In this document: in pieces, positions 40,402-41,886 of the stretch | How positions within the stretch are numbered: the stretch's first letter is position 1 | How the letters are laid out: each line of letters begins with the position of its first letter | NCBI GenBank assembly: GCA_902494815.1 | Contig: CABUVB010000003.1 | Span: 1 to 41,886, forward strand | DNA length: 41,886 nucleotides | Source: an uncultured Collinsella sp. | GTDB taxonomy: Bacteria; Actinomycetota; Coriobacteriia; Coriobacteriales; Coriobacteriaceae | Direction of reading: 5' to 3' | The notes under the pieces: generated by a model | Databases searched by the model: none | Told to the model about the DNA's origin: nothing | The model's input: only the letters and a program-made list of their open reading frames with translations | Position numbers and translations under genes: made by a program

Positions 40402-41886
40402 TTAGTGAGCCCAGGGAAAGGCCGAAGCCGCGGCCATGTTCTTGCGCACGAGCTCGTCGCGCACCTGTGCAAGGCCCTGCTCCATGCCCACCACATAGGT
40501 CTGCGGGTACAGGAAGCGTTTGTAGACCGGATCAAGATGGTCCAGTGCCCAGGCGCAACGCTCGCGTGCGTCCTCGATACTCTCGCGCGGGGCAACGGCG
40601 CTGCCATCGCGCACGATCGGCACCAGCAACTCGCGATACTCAAGCTCGGAAACGTCGGTCACCAGGGCAGCATCGTTCACGGCCACGAGGGTATTGCCAC
40701 GCGCGGCGCCCTCCCCCGCCAGATGATCCTCGTCATAGATCATGTCGCAGATCGGGCCGCCAAAGCCGTCGTAATAGCGGCGCACGCGCTGCACGCCCGG
40801 GATCGTGCGCTTGTAGGGCTGCTCGGAGAGCTTGACCACCGGCGTCCACGGGTCCGCCTCGCTCGCACGGCGGGCGGAAAGCTTGTACACGCCGCCCAGC
40901 GCCGGCTGGTCATAGCAGGTCGCGAGCTTGGTGCCCACGCCAAAGCTATCGATGGGCGCGCCCTGGTCGAGCAGCGACTGAATCGTGTACTCGTCCAGAT
41001 CGTTGGAAACCGAGATCCCCACATAGGGCAGGCCCTCGGCATCGAAACGACCGCGGACATACTTGGAGAGCTTGGCCAGGTCGCCTGAGTCGATGCGAAT
41101 AGCCGACAGGCGCTCGCCCGCCGCCTCCATCTCCTTGGCAACCGTAATGGCATGCTCGCAGCCCTCACGCACATCGTAGGTGTCGATGAGCAGCGTGCAG
41201 TTCTTGGGGCTCGACTTGGCAAACGCACGGAAGGCCTCGAGCTCGGAATCGAAGCTCCTCACCCAGCTGTGCGCATGCGTGCCAAAGACGGGAATACCGT
41301 AGCGGCGACCGGCGAGCACGTTGGACGTAGAGGAACAGCCGGCAACGTAGCTCGCGCGCGCGACGGCCAGGCCGCCATCGGGACCCTGGGCGCGGCGCAG
41401 GCCAAACTCGGCCACGGGGCGGCCGTCCGCCGCCAACACCACGCGTGCCGTCTTGGTGGCGACAAGTGTCTGGAAGCCGACAATGTTGAGCAGCGCCGTC
41501 TCGAGCAGCTGGCACTCCAGCGCGGGACCGGTGACGCGCACCATGGGCTCGCGCGGAAAGACGAGCTCGCCCTCGGGGACGGCGTCGATATTTACATGCG
41601 CACGAAAATCGCGCAGGTAGTCGAGGAATCCAGGCTTGAACATCGCACCGCCGGCCGGGGCCTGGAGCGAGGCGAGGTAGTCGATATCCTCGGGCGTAAA
41701 GCGCAGGTTCTCGACCAGCTCGGGCAGCTCGGCGGTGCCGCACATGACGGCGTAGGCGCTACCAAAGGGATGGTCGCGGTAAAACGCGGTAAAACAACCC
41801 TGCTCATTGGCCTTGCCGCTCTCCCACAGGCCCTGGGCCATAGTGAGCTCGTACAGATCGGTGAGCATTGCAATGTCGGTGGGATG
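40402..41886 (-). CDS. pncB: Nicotinate phosphoribosyltransferase (5' end cut by window)
   Basis: This enzyme joins nicotinate and PRPP in NAD salvage. The frame is open to the right edge: six codons (HPTDIA) precede the first in-window ATG at 41868, and family members usually start a few residues earlier, so the true start is probably outside. From that ATG the protein has 488 residues. MLTDLYELTMAQGLW is the standard opening, GTHAHSWV holds the His (H200) that is phosphorylated in the family, and IRIDSGDLAKLSKYVR and DSFGVGTKLAT are further signatures. The C-terminus is complete (TAA at 40402-40404). Confidence 0.95.
   Translation of the reverse strand, partial: HPTDIAMLTDLYELTMAQGLWESGKANEQGCFTAFYRDHPFGSAYAVMCGTAELPELVENLRFTPEDIDYLASLQAPAGGAMFKPGFLDYLRDFRAHVNIDAVPEGELVFPREPMVRVTGPALECQLLETALLNIVGFQTLVATKTARVVLAADGRPVAEFGLRRAQGPDGGLAVARASYVAGCSSTSNVLAGRRYGIPVFGTHAHSWVRSFDSELEAFRAFAKSSPKNCTLLIDTYDVREGCEHAITVAKEMEAAGERLSAIRIDSGDLAKLSKYVRGRFDAEGLPYVGISVSNDLDEYTIQSLLDQGAPIDSFGVGTKLATCYDQPALGGVYKLSARRASEADPWTPVVKLSEQPYKRTIPGVQRVRRYYDGFGGPICDMIYDEDHLAGEGAARGNTLVAVNDAALVTDVSELEYRELLVPIVRDGSAVAPRESIEDARERCAWALDHLDPVYKRFLYPQTYVVGMEQGLAQVRDELVRKNMAAASAFPWAH

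Overview
The window looks like a chromosomal segment of a Coriobacteriia gut actinobacterium, most likely Collinsella or a close relative. The evidence is the high GC coding bias, a sufCBDSU operon behind an Rrf2 regulator, a Rho factor with a very long disordered N-terminus, a GGGtGRT-family protein, an LPXTG-type surface protein, and many short hairpin repeats between genes. The genus is an inference from gene content, not from an alignment.

Region 1 (1-8900) is a cell-surface polysaccharide locus. An AT-richer gene remnant lies at the left edge. Five GT2-family glycosyltransferase genes follow on the minus strand (7615 down to 705). They are tightly packed and arranged A-B-A'-B'-C, as if one gene pair had been duplicated. 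A divergent GlfT-like (galactofuranosyltransferase-type) gene faces the other way. Region 2 (8900-12740) holds a DUF1703-type AAA-ATPase with a degenerate nuclease end and a secreted, wall-anchored lysozyme-like protein on a long Ser/Asp-rich stalk.

Region 3 (12879-21883) is an iron-sulfur cluster district. It contains a divergent Rrf2/IscR-like regulator, sufC-sufB-sufD-sufS-sufU with overlapping genes, a RAYT-type transposase, and a two-gene operon of an IscU-like scaffold plus a GGGtGRT protein of unknown function. Three copies of one operator-like motif (GGG[A/G]CAA, 15 bases, [T/A]TGTCCC) sit in this district. Two lie between the regulator and sufC, and the third lies at the 3' end of sufU facing backwards. 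A FAD-dependent oxidoreductase and a DinD protein follow, then a tRNA-His/tRNA-Lys operon whose 3' end carries an 86-87 bp duplication resembling an attachment-site scar.

Region 4 (25200-41886) is mostly housekeeping: a class I/II aminotransferase, a ROK sugar kinase with a perfect palindromic operator, a VanZ-like protein, an unknown membrane-anchored Ala-rich protein, rho, argS, a CarD-like regulator, an HD-domain protein, proA, a proline iminopeptidase, proB, and a nicotinate phosphoribosyltransferase cut by the right edge. Several intergenic repeats in this part share GGGGAC/GTCCCC cores and could be REP-type substrates of the RAYT. A 150 bp MITE-like element with 26 bp inverted ends lies between rho and argS.

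No CRISPR array, rRNA operon or intact prophage was seen. The best candidates for undescribed biology are the three-site suf operator with a possible antisense promoter, and the IscU-like/GGGtGRT pair.
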